DNA of 64,000 nt from positions 186,001-250,000 of the forward strand of contig NW_025941636.1 of assembly GCF_000764305.2 (NCBI RefSeq), given 5' to 3'. Below, piece by piece: positions 45,401-56,133 of this stretch. The first letter of the stretch is position 1. Each line of letters opens with the position of its first letter. Both the position numbers and the translations under genes were made by a program. Origin of the DNA: Hyalella azteca. Lineage: Eukaryota; Arthropoda; Malacostraca; Amphipoda; Hyalellidae. The notes under the pieces were generated by a model that saw nothing but the letters and a program-made list of their open reading frames with translations, had not been told where the DNA came from and searched no databases.

Positions 45401-48024
45401 GAACAAAAGTGTGGCTTACGTAGGCGCTACCAGAGCGATGTTTACACGCATGCAAGGTGTAACGTTTCATCAGCAATGATTCATATTTTTTACAACCATA
45501 TATAGTATCGTGAAATAAAACCTAGAGACCAAGTGCGCTCAATTCCGGAAAAGCTGAAAGAAATATGGCGCCATGTGAGGGCGAAAACATGTTTCTTACT
45601 ACTTGCTATCTTCGGCCGTTCCAATCTTGACTCGATAATTTCAACAAATTCTGATCAAAGTTAAAGAGGAAGTTAGCCAAGCGGAAGTTCTTTGAGGAGC
45701 TTCTTTGATGGCATGTTTTGATCCGCGCGAAATCGCCCCTTATTAATTTTTCAATTTATATATAGTAAAAGAGGTTCACATCTTGAATCGAGCGGCAAAT
45801 AATGATATTAAATACCTAAATCTGACCTGTTTGGGGATGGAGATTAAATGAAAAGACGAAGCATGAAATGAGGTTGAATATTGTGTTACTTTTTGCGGAG
45901 AATATAATGCAAATAATTTCTATTGAAAATTTTAATATTATTGAAAATTCTACAATTATTCTATCATCAAGCACTTCACGAAACCGTGATTCTTGTAGTC
46001 ACCCGCACATTCATAAAAACTGCCTTCGTTCATAAAAAATTCGTTCGCAAAAATTCATAAACTAAGATATTTTGTCATTTCTTCTCTGCTGCAGAAAATT
46101 GAGACGTTCGTTATGAATAAATTTATTCTTGCGCCTTGGAGAAAAATTCCAGCTAGGTCGTATAACAAGAAAAAATCTAGACCTGAAGAAACAGGAAATG
46201 TTCTTAACCCGATCTCGGAACCTGAGCTGCCGGGGATAAAAAATGAAACTAATTTAGGTTTTTACGAGGCCAGCGCGTGGTGCTTAAGCCTGGCCTTGCG
46301 GTGGCCAAGATCAGATCCAAGGAAAACTTAGGAGAAGTAAACGCTCAGGAGCTCCCATCATGAACCTTTAGGGACCACCTCCAGCCACCTCGCACTAACT
46401 TAACGATACACAAGATGCAAATCCAAAGATCCCTTGTGGGGCGGAGATGCGTTCAAGAGTTCAACGCACTGGCCTCGACGGCGATCAAAACGTTTGCTAA
46501 CTGTTTCGTTTATGGCTTTGCATGATTATAGAGCTGTTAAAAATCTAAGTTCTGTCTCGCGTTGATGATAAAAGCTAGGATATTTAATTGCCTAACTTTT
46601 TAGTAAATTAGAACGATCAGCTGCCCTTTGTAGAAATATAAATGTATTAGAAATATCAACATTCGATTTAATGGAACATCATATTTTAGAGCGAATATAT
46701 TAAAAATTATTAATCAATTAAGCAATCGAAATGAAAATAGAGACCTCGAGATCGCGGTACGCATTACGTTGATAGACACAGTTAAGCATCACGTGGCTCG
46801 AGTCTCAATATCGATGATGAATGACAGGCCGCTATAGGGCGAGTAATGAAGATAAGCAACACATTGCATGGAACCTCGCATCTGAGATGGCCATAGTGAT
46901 GAGTGCTGTTGAATTTTGCGATCTTTGCATATAATTTTGAAGCACGATAGATTATTCTCTGCGATCAGCAGTTTCCTAATCTTATAACTTTGCTTTCTAC
47001 AAATAGAAACAGAATTTCGCAAGGAATTGTTCGAATGTGCGATAAAGGATGACTGATTAATAGTTTAACTGTTTTAGTCGCCAAAATTTTCTAAGATTTA
47101 ATCCATATCATGTCGATTGTTATAATCAAATCAAACAGGCAAAATATTTTAGTGTCGTTAACTTAAAAAAGTGAAGATGATGGCTAGTAGAGTCTTCGAT
47201 TATCTTCGGATATTCAGCCTCGTGGGGCATTGCTAGTTAGAATAAAATAGCTTGTGACTTGAAATCAAGCTAATGAATGAAATCTACAGGAAATTATAAA
47301 TTTAAGGAACTGAACGTTTAAAAAGAAGTGCATAACAGGGTTTGAGTAGAGACTTTTGAGCATTTCAAAATCAATATAGCAATTAATATCATGCAGATAA
47401 AAATTTTCACGCTAAATTTAACCCTCCTGAAAAATGTAACTGAAGATTTAAAGACTTCATCTTTGTAACCAAAAATTTCAACTATTCATCAAATAATGTC
47501 TGGAATTTGATGTTGCCTACAGAACACAGGAAGACACTTATTCCTTTGGAATTATTCTTGCAAACCTTATGCATGGGTACAAATTACAGTGCACACATAT
47601 TTCACAAGAGTTTCCGCCGTACAACGATCGCCTAATTCGTCAACGGTCGTGCGTGAAGCCATTGAGATACGTGAATTTCTTACTTTGATGCCCAAGAACA
47701 AATTCGACGTCTCCAAGCAGGTGAACGAGTAGGATTGTTCTCGGCAAGTAGGCTTTTTCTCAGTGTCCGTCTCTGCCCCAGCCGAAATAGTGAAGCTTTT
47801 CGCGGGCAGTAAGGAAGTGTGGTACGTGAACTTAGTTTCACTTATTATAATAAAGTGCTCGATGATACTCCCATGCAGTAGAAGCAAGTTCCTTTCTTTA
47901 GCGTTGCCAGTATTTTAGCATGAAAGGCAAAATGCTATGTCACAGGAATTTTACCATCACGAGTAAAACACTCGTCACTTGTGTTCAGTTCGCATCTAAG
48001 GAATCTCAGGACAACTAGGTCAAT
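42456..48024. other. Long AT-rich stretch without a supported gene
   Basis: ORFs up to about 106 codons (44749-45063 and 47567-47887 minus, 46113-46331 plus) show no recognised family. A perfect 13-bp-arm hairpin lies at 43817-43846. No copies of the GACA-core element were seen here. Confidence 0.45.
43817..43846. repeat. Perfect 13-bp-arm hairpin
   Basis: GTCTTCTGATGTG and CACATCAGAAGAC are exact reverse complements separated by TGGT. Confidence 0.85.
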
Positions 48025-48126
48025 TTGCGGCCAGGAGCGCTAGACGAACTGCTCCTTCGGTCACGTCTGCCCTCAGACAACGAGGGGACTCTCTTCGGCG
48101 AGGTGCGGCCTCAACGCGAGGGACGG

Positions 48127-48246
48127 GTGAGCGGGGCAGCGATCTTCCTCTTTATGGTGAGCGGGACAGCGATCTTCCTCTTTATGGTGAGCGGGGCAGC
48201 GATCTTCCTCTTTATGGTGAGCGGGGCAGCGATCTTCCTCTTTAGG
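48127..48246. repeat. 30-bp minisatellite, 4 copies
   Basis: GTGAGCGGGGCAGCGATCTT starts at 48127, 48157, 48187 and 48217 with almost no divergence; one unit has GGGA for GGGG. The period is a multiple of three, so ORFs on both strands run through it. Confidence 0.95.
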
Positions 48247-48309
48247 GAGAGCCACTACCAGCTCCAGCGTCTCTTTAACGCCTCGTGCATTGCCCGCACC
48301 TTGGGCCCG

Positions 48310-48495
48310 GGATGATAAAAGAAAGTTACATTCTCGCCTTGTAATCAGGACGATTAAAAAGTAATATTCGCACCTTGTACTCGGGAGGATTAAAAAGTAA
48401 TATTCGGACCTTGTGCCCTGCCGATAAAAAGTTACATTCGCACATTAGTTCCGGGACGATAAAAAGAGTAACATTCGCACCTTGAGCACGGGTCG
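48310..48495. repeat. ~36-bp degenerate tandem repeat, 5 copies
   Basis: Five units with GATAAAAAGTTACATTCGCA, CCTTG and a closing CGGGA-like block, about 35-40 bp apart. It starts some 60 bp after the 30-bp array and is unrelated to it. Confidence 0.85.
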
Positions 48496-48543
48496 GAGTT
48501 CCTTTCTGAGTTGGGTACATACACGATGAGTTGAAATGAATTG

Positions 48544-48934
48544 TGAAGGACTTTCTTGTTGGCTAGTCCTTTGGGAACGTTTGCTTAACTATTCTAAGAC
48601 GCGCCATCATGGCAGGGTAAAAAACGAGTATTCTATGATGTAGGGTTTCTAGAAAGAAAATTACAAGAAAATACATAAGTCAAATATATGTACAAAGAAT
48701 GATTCATGATATATACAAGAAATGACAATGTATGAACCAAGATAAATCAATAAATATGAAACGGTATAATAAATAATTCAAGTAATCAAATCTAACTTAC
48801 CGAATAGCTTGGTTCCTCGGGTACTATACAGGCATCTAAGGTCAAACACTGAACGCTCTGACGCATGAGAAATAAACTACGTCTAATAGACTAATTCTAC
48901 ATCTTCAAATTCAGGAGAAATGGAAAATGGCGGC
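48544..48934. repeat. Dispersed repeat family B, copy 2
   Basis: Homologous to 6827-7218 in the same orientation, from GAAGGACTTTC at the left to AAAATGGCGGCTAC at the right. The AT-rich interior carries several indels. A minus-strand GTAAGT within it belongs to the repeat and is not evidence of an exon. Confidence 0.85.
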
Positions 48935-50129
48935 TACATGAATATTAATGACAATGAGATGATATTAATCTAATAATGGAATTAATGGGAGTGATTAAGG
49001 GGTTAATAGGCAGAATATCGGAGTAATATGAAACACACTTTTTTATTAATAATTATTTAAAGAGCCCGCATTTGCCCTTCTAGCCAATACATCAGGTTAA
49101 TTTTTAGCGGAAGAACGGGGTAGCGTCTATACGAGTTTAGTTTGAAGCCGCGTCAATTCTTGTTAAACAAGCTAGGTTTAGGAATTAATGGAAAGCATGC
49201 CGATTTCTGGAGTTATTTTCGAGCAGGTCGTTTTCCGTAGTTACTTTTTTTTAGTTTCAATCACGTTAGTCTTCGGAGTATTTTCTTTAATAGCCTCATT
49301 ACTTGAACGTGGACCGTTAGCTCCACGATGCGTTGTGGGGTTCGATAGATGAATAAGTTGATACATTCTGAGGTATATATAATTCTTGTACTGAGTGCAT
49401 CAATTGCTACGAAAATGCAACTGATGGCCCATGTGGAACGAAGAAATTTCGCCTCCCAGAATATAACTAATGCAGTTATTAACTAGCAGTGCATATTATT
49501 CTCTTGCATAAACGTTCAAATGGATTTAATTATCACTCATGAGTGTTCGTAAACCTTGAGCTCAGGAACAAAATTGTGGAAGCGCTTCTCGTGTGCGACT
49601 ATTATATAGAAGTAAGTTTTTTAACAAATAATGAATATACTGTAATTTAAATATTTTGAATAAATAGAGATTGCGATCTTTCATTTAAAGAAAAATATTT
49701 CGTCTCATACATGAAAATTTAGGTTGAACTATTCGTATTTGTGGACAGGTTCGAGTATTTTCCAAGAGCTTTAGCACAATCAATGGTCAAACTTCAAATG
49801 AAAACTGAAATAACTATATTTAAATTGTTAAAGTAAAGTTAAAGTAAATAAATTACAAGAAATACTGAGCATTTATGCATGGTCATGCATTTATAACACC
49901 GCAATACAAAATTTCTATATAAATATATCACATATTTTGAGAGAAATATTAAAATTTCGTCGCTATAACGAGGTTAAGCTGAAAGCAAATAGGGTGATGT
50001 TGCTCTTCACGACGCGGCAATCGAGCGCTGCATTTGCTTCACATGGCTGTTTGTCGTCTACAACACATGAACTATGAGAGAAATGAAAAACTTCGTACAA
50101 ATAACGAATTTTATTTTGTCCAAGTTAGG
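48935..50129. other. Stretch without a supported gene
   Basis: AT-rich with no ORF above about 60 codons and no shared repeat. Confidence 0.5.
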
Positions 50130-50205
50130 TCCTGCAAAAAGGCGTATCAGTGCTACGTGAAGAAAATATGTCATCATGACCCATTAATTTTCTGAGTGGA
50201 ACTGT
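50130..50205. repeat. Diverged copy of the 18.6-kb inverted-repeat family
   Basis: CAGTGCTACG, AATATGTCAT-like sequence, TGACCCATTAATTTTCTGAG and GAGTG follow the same order as 18550-18632. The TTTGTACAATC segment of that copy is missing here. Only the left arm is present. Confidence 0.5.
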
Positions 50206-50210
50206 CTAGC

Positions 50211-50267
50211 GTAATAATTGTAATAATTGTAATAATTGTAATTGTAATAATTGTACCGTAATAATTG
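50211..50267. repeat. 9-bp tandem repeat TAATAATTG
   Basis: Five to six units, with one shortened unit and one interruption (TACCG). Confidence 0.9.
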
Positions 50268-52159
50268 AAAATGTGCCCACCGTCTTAAAAGAGACCAAAA
50301 TCTCGCGCTAAGGCTCGTATTTTCTGACTCATTGTAGCAAATGAGATAATATCACAAATAAAGGGGGCGAAAAATGTCTCCCGAGCTGTTACTCAAAACT
50401 TTTAGTGATTTTCATAGTAGAGTATACTGGAAATGTTGTTACGGTCTTTGTTTATCAGAGGAAAGTGCCACTTCTTTTTATGTTCAGTGTGCCGAAGTTA
50501 GGTCATTGCTGCATTTTATTGGTTATGCGAGGCATGACACATCTAGTAATTCTCATGATAATTTTTTACCTTGAATGTATTGCATGTTCCTATAGATATT
50601 TGTCGATGTTTCCTATGGAACGTGCGAGTCTATTTGATTTTATTTATCTATTATTTTCTAACAATATACTGGTTGTAATTTTGCCTTTCGATGTAAAACA
50701 CCCCGTTAATATAGTACATGTATTTACAATGCATCGTGCATGGAACAGTGAACATTATATCGAAGCATGCACGTCGTACGTGCGGTCATCGCTAACCGTT
50801 GCTAGTAAGGAACGCTTCTGACTCGACCTGCTCAAACATAGGACTAAAATTTGATGATGAGCTTCTGCAATATTCACTTAGACGCAGCAGATGTAATAAT
50901 TCATGAATGTTCACAACGGCTTCAACCATCAATAAAGAATTTGATTTCAACATTTTATATTTAAACTTCGTAAAATATTCAATCAAGCTTGATGGAAGCG
51001 ACAACAGAGTTAACTAATCGGCAGTAATGGATCGACTGACGCGTATGTACTCCGGTGTTTGCCAGGCGCTTCTGATGATGAACAACGAAATTCCAGGAAT
51101 TTTTCAGTGTGGTGCAATCGAACTCACTTAAACACTTAAGAAATCGACTTGAGGTCATTAGCCGGACAGGATTGGTAACATACCGAACAGGGGTTAGAAA
51201 TCCGGACAAATTCGTGCAATGTTATGTTATGTACTCTGTAAATAGTTTGTCCTTAAAAACCAGACGCATAATAAATGAACTACATTACTGGACATTCTAA
51301 GAAACGCCAACCTCGTTAGTTTAGAGTAAGGCACAGTCAGGTCAAATACTTTTTACAATTTACAAGGTCATTGGGTACAAGTAATCATAGTCCGGATAAG
51401 TGAAATTATAAATATACATATAAAAATTTATTTATTCTACATTGTATTTGGCCATTATTTCAGAAACTTTTCAATTTAGGCAATCGAGTGATTTTAGTAC
51501 TTTCGACTATTTTTAGTATTATTTATTTTTCATGTGCCTTGGGTTTGATACTCACGCGTTACTGGAATCTTGCTGGGCCTATACTTTCAAAAAAATTAAG
51601 AGATCGCAAGTTCATCAGCCAATCATAGACGGCCTTTCAAGCAAAATCCACTTATCATAGACAAGTAAATAGAGCGTAAGTACTTACGTTCACTTAGCGA
51701 GTTTTGACAGTATGGCCCCTGGCTGGTCAGCCCCGTTCAAGCAAGAAAGCAAAGTCATCTTAATCCCTGCATTTATCAGTCTTGAGCCAAAGTGAATAAG
51801 GTGAATAAGTAACATTTATGTAGATCATTAGAGAAATTATGCACTGAAGCATTTCTAAACTGTGATTTGAACTGTTTCTGTAAGGCTGAAACTAGACGGA
51901 AATTAAGATGAAAACCAACATTAGGAGCAGGACTGTGATCAAGCTACGATTTGAGGCTCCTGAAATTAAAGTGAATTAAAATTAATCCAAATGAAAAAAA
52001 GCATGTACACAAATATCGAAAATTAATCCTAATTTAAAGACTCTAAAGTTAAGAAAAGGTCATAAAAACCTTACAAATAAAAACAATGCATGCATGACCA
52101 AAAATGCAGCAATAAATTGCCGATCCACATGGTACAGTGACGAAAAATTCCTTCCGACA
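50268..52159. other. Stretch without a supported gene
   Basis: The plus strand at 50405-50821 is open for 138 codons and encodes a hydrophobic, Cys-containing sequence. A second frame is open across the same DNA, and no membrane-protein family is recognised. I do not call it a gene. Other ORFs are short. Confidence 0.4.
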
Positions 52160-52381
52160 CACTATAACGTATCATCCACAGCGAAGTGGTTGGTACACGC
52201 TATAATGACGCACTATAACGTACCATACACAGCGAAGTGGATGGTACACGCTATAATGACGCACTATAACGTATCATCCACAGCGAAGTTGGATGGTACA
52301 CGCTATAATGACGCACTATAACGTATCATCCACAGCGAAGTTGGATGGTACACGCTATAATGACGCACTATAACGTACCAT
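52160..52381. repeat. 51/52-bp tandem repeat, 4.3 copies
   Basis: CACTATAACGTATCATCCAC starts at 52160, 52211, 52262, 52314 and 52366. The first two steps are 51 bp and the next two 52 bp, from a GTGG to GTTGG change. Units are otherwise nearly identical. Confidence 0.95.
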
Positions 52382-52886
52382 AATTGCGTCTGTTGCCTTA
52401 TCTGGCTACAGTCACAATTTTATAATAATAAATTAGAATAATATCTATATAGTCATATAATTAAAATATATAATACATTTGATTCTAAAATATATCATTA
52501 CTTATGCTGCGATGTCGAGAATGGCAGATGAGCTGACCTGAGGTGGACATCTGGACTGAGCCCCATGAATGATTGCAAATGCCTTAAAATTCAAGCCAAT
52601 ATGCTTCCAGTTTTCAATCTTTCGATCAATAAATTCAACAAAGCAATAAGCAAAATTATATTATTTTGCAGGCTTCTCAGATAGTGATCATCATTGTTAA
52701 TATTAATGTATTGGCCACCAGTAATTACGGTTATTTTCTTTCTTCATTTCAAATGCTCATAGGAGAGCAGTTATATAACTTTCAACAAATGAATGGAATG
52801 TGGAGCAAACATCTGAAGTTTGCCTCTTTCATTCCTTCCCCCCAAAAAAACAAGTGAGTAGACCTACAACAAGTGTAGCATTAGCC
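52382..52886. other. Stretch without a supported gene
   Basis: AT-rich; nothing recognised. Confidence 0.5.
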
Positions 52887-53205
52887 ATGTGTTGCTTTCC
52901 AGCTTTGCAGCAATTTATTCCTTTCCAGTCATGTTTCACCTTCCGGCCATGTGTTGCTTTCCAGCCAAGTGTCGCCTGCCAGCCAAGTGTTTCCTTCAAG
53001 CCAAGTGCAACCTTCCAGTCAAGTGTCGCTTTATAGCTAAGTGCAGCCTTCCAGCCAAGTGGAGCCTGCCAGCCAAGTGTCGTCTTCCAGCCAAGCGTCG
53101 CCTTCCAGCCAGGTGCAACCTTCCAGTCAAGTGTCGCCTTCCAGCCAAGCGTCGCCTTCCAGCCAAGTGGAGCCTCCCAGCCAAATGTCGTCTTCCAACC
53201 AGACT
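52887..53205. repeat. 18-bp minisatellite, about 17 copies
   Basis: The unit is CCTTCCAGCCAAGTGTCG with variation at a few positions. Because 18 is a multiple of three, several frames stay open on both strands (minus 52829-53395, plus 52889-53398, plus 53041-53319). They would encode six-residue repeats such as GWKATL or PSSQVS. No frame is favoured by flanking sequence, start context or third-position variation, so I treat it as non-coding. Confidence 0.9.
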
Positions 53206-53630
53206 CAGCATAGCTCCCAGCAACATTATTATGCCTCGTGTTGCTGTGGTAATTCAATTTCTCAATCAGCACGATATATCGCTGAATTGGCAGAAAACTG
53301 TATCTTCCCACCTGGATAGTTGGAAGTTGTTCGTTGCTTTGTTCGGGCAATGCGTTCTTTATTTCATAATTCAAAAGATCAGTGGTAAAATGCACTAAGA
53401 GACTTCATGAAACTGAGATGTAGCTCCCTATGATACAAATTTTATTTAGCACCTGCAACTAAGTGACCGAATTTTAAAGAAAAGTTCTCAACAAATATAG
53501 CATTCATATGCAGTGTGATTCACGGAAATTCCTGTTTTGTATTTCGCGCTAAGGAGGCAGACGTTGTAGGAAAAGGGCATAGAGTATTTGATATGAAAAG
53601 TAATATCATGAATTTTTGTGTCTCGCCTAG
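53206..53630. other. Short spacer without a supported gene
   Basis: Nothing recognised. Its right part probably belongs to the 5' non-coding end of the transposase relic that follows. Confidence 0.5.
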
Positions 53631-53642
53631 TCAGTTGCCACT

Positions 53643-53950
53643 ATGCAGTGGACAAGTGAGCAACGTGCGTTTACTGTCGAGGCATATCGCTACTCAACGA
53701 GCATTCCGTAATCGGTTCCGTATTCGTTCTTCAGGTCGAGTTCCCGATCGAAAATCGATTGTTACGTGAGTGAACACATTTAGGGCAAGTTATTTTAAAT
53801 AAATTATAAATTGTTTACAATAACTGTACAAGGACCCATATATAATTTGAAGAGCATACGCCAAGCCATTGCCCACATACCCGTCAATATACTTCAGCGA
53901 GTTGAACGGAATTTCAAAAATCGACTAACTGAATGCATTGACATTAGTTC
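53643..53950 (+). pseudogene. Internally deleted Tc1/mariner-type relic
   Basis: The ATG at 53643 begins MQWTSEQRAFTVEAY, the same N-terminal helix-turn-helix start as the relic at 30077. A frameshift follows, and another frame continues IATQRAFRNRFRIRSSGRVP and DRKSIVT up to a stop. About 40 bases later a third segment (53850-53950) reads SIRQAIAHIPVNILQRVERN followed by FKNRLTECID. This resembles the extreme C-terminus of the same transposase class. The whole catalytic DDE region in between, several hundred codons in intact relatives, is absent. The element is dead but keeps both coding ends. Confidence 0.75.
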
Positions 53951-54089
53951 GATATCATCTTATAAACTAAATTATACAAAAAATTCAGGTAATGTCTTTT
54001 GCAATAAAGTTGATATTGTAATGTTATCTCTACTAGTTCTTTTCTTATTGAGCTTTCAGCGCAGGAAGTTTTTGTGGATCACCTTGTAA

Positions 54090-55982
54090 TTGTAATATTA
54101 ATAGAATAAAAAAAAACACATCCTAAAATGTCATCAAGCATTGATCAAATTCAGTGAGATTATTGATGCCATATATAAATGTAGGGAGACAATAAAATTC
54201 CAATTAATTCGCGTCAGCTCCCTCATTATATACTATCATGAAAGACCAGAACTTTTCATCAATGACAATTTGCAGCACACGCGGAAGCAACTTCAATGAA
54301 GTGCGTCACTGGAGCTGGTCTCTGTGACGTCAGAGAGAGAGAGAGAGAGCAGGAGGGAGGCTACACTTTTTCTCTGCTCCGCTGCTTCGGTTGTTCAAAG
54401 TTTGACGTAAGCTGCACGGACTCAGGATAATTGCTTTGACTGCCAATTGCGCCGATTGTTTTGCCAGTGAAATGTTGTTGCATCAAAGGCTCATATTTCA
54501 ATGCGCCCAGTGCAGCCCATCGTAAAATAAGCTCATAGCCAACACGTACCAGGAAGTTATTCTGAAGAATGAGCGATTTGCATATGAATTATGACGAAGC
54601 GTTTGTTTTGGTGCTGTATTTGCTTCAATTATGAATGACAATTAAGTTAATTAATTATGTATGAGAGGTTATATGGACAACATGAACGGAAATTAAAAAT
54701 ACACATTCAATGGAAGGTAATTAACAATAGAATGTGCTATTGGTTTTGTAGACAATCAGTTAGGAAAATACCTTTGCATTTATACGTAACATTCGACGAA
54801 ACGAATCTTTCCTCATCGACTCGATAGCAATTGACGACGATGATTAAAAGTGTTGTTTTTTCTGTTGGTACGAAATGAGTTGAACGGAAAATAAAAGAAT
54901 TTTCCCCCGCGAATCATTTCCAATTAATGAGCTGAGGTTTGAAGACACTCGTTCAGCAGTGCTTTATGCATATGAATTAAAAAGTATAGCGTTGGATGCA
55001 AAATTCAGCGTTAAAAGCCATCAAAAATTGAATCTCAATCTTCAAAGTAAGAATAAACATTCAACCTTCAGAATTTATTGTTCAAGGACGCCAAGGAAAT
55101 ATTTCTGATACACACAAAGTTGAAACTATTTAAACATCTGTAAAATTCGAAAATAGATTCCAGTAGTTTCCGGAAAGAATCAAATGATTTCTGGTCCCAG
55201 GCTCACGTTTCTCTCGGCCTGACATCCGACTTAGTTCAACATTTTGAAACATGAATGGTATTCGAAATTATAGTTGTTCCAAAAACCGCCAGCACCCGTC
55301 GAGTTTTTGTTTAGAATGCACGTGGCTGCTATTAAAAAAACATTTTCCCGTTGAAAGCTTGTATTTTGTACTTGCGCAGACGAACCATGACGAAAGCTTG
55401 AATCTCAGGGTCGTCTAGAAACCTAGACCTCGAAAAATAGGAAAAAAATGCACGATTTTAAAGAATAATTAGTCATGCTTGTCCAGTTTCCCGACAAGTG
55501 ACGAATGAAGCTCACATGGATGGCTGGAGAAAGCCTCGGCTGTTTCGTAATACGGACTTGCAGGGATAGGTTAAAGAAGCGTGAGCGACATGGCAAAATG
55601 CATTCAATTTGTTGAATTGAAAAGCGGCGCGCTATAGGCGACACAATACATGCATCAGTGGTTCAATACTCAATGCGATTGTTTTCGTGGCTCAAGTTGA
55701 CGAGATTCGCATGAAATGTATTTGATATCTAATGCTAAATATTGGAAATTATCATAAAATATATTTTTCATGCTTTCTTGACTAATGGATTTTTTTATCG
55801 ATATTGGCCTCGTTGTTCATTTCGGTAGAACGGGTTGCACATTTTTCCTTCAAGTCATATTCAACCGGGTGCGACGAGTTGATACTGAAGATTTCAAGCT
55901 CTTCGAAGATTCAGATATTGTTATCTTGCGTACATCACACTCGGCTTACTACTAATAGGAGCTGCTTACTTTTTTTGTTTGT
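54090..55982. other. Stretch without a supported gene
   Basis: AT-rich. A (GA)n run lies at 54336-54351 within a slightly GC-richer patch. No recognised ORF. Confidence 0.5.
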
Positions 55983-56133
55983 TTTTAGCGCATTGTCTCA
56001 TTTATGGAAAAAAGGCGCTATTGTGCTCGTCATGTTCGTCTGTCCGTCCGTCTGTCCGTGACTTCACGTTTTCGTCGACGAGAAAATGCGCTCTGTGTCA
56101 CTCACTGCTGTGAGCACTGAGTTATATTTTTTG
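55983..56133 (+). mobile_element. GACA-core element, copy 5
   Basis: TTTAGCGCATTGTCTCATTT, GCGCTATTGTGCTCGTCATG, a short GTCCGTCCGTCTGTCC core, TTCACGTTTTCGTCGACG, GAGAAAATGCGCTCTG and CTGAGTTATATTTTT. This is the shortest core of the five copies, and the outer blocks are intact. Confidence 0.9.

Noticed and set aside
47567..47887. 106-codon minus-strand ORF
   Set aside because: No recognisable family; it contains a donor-like AAAGTAAGA but no acceptor or conserved motif to support an exon.
50374..50821. 138-codon hydrophobic plus-strand ORF with a second frame open across it
   Set aside because: Hydrophobicity comes from T-rich codons; considered as a multi-pass membrane fragment but no family pattern or splice signals were found.
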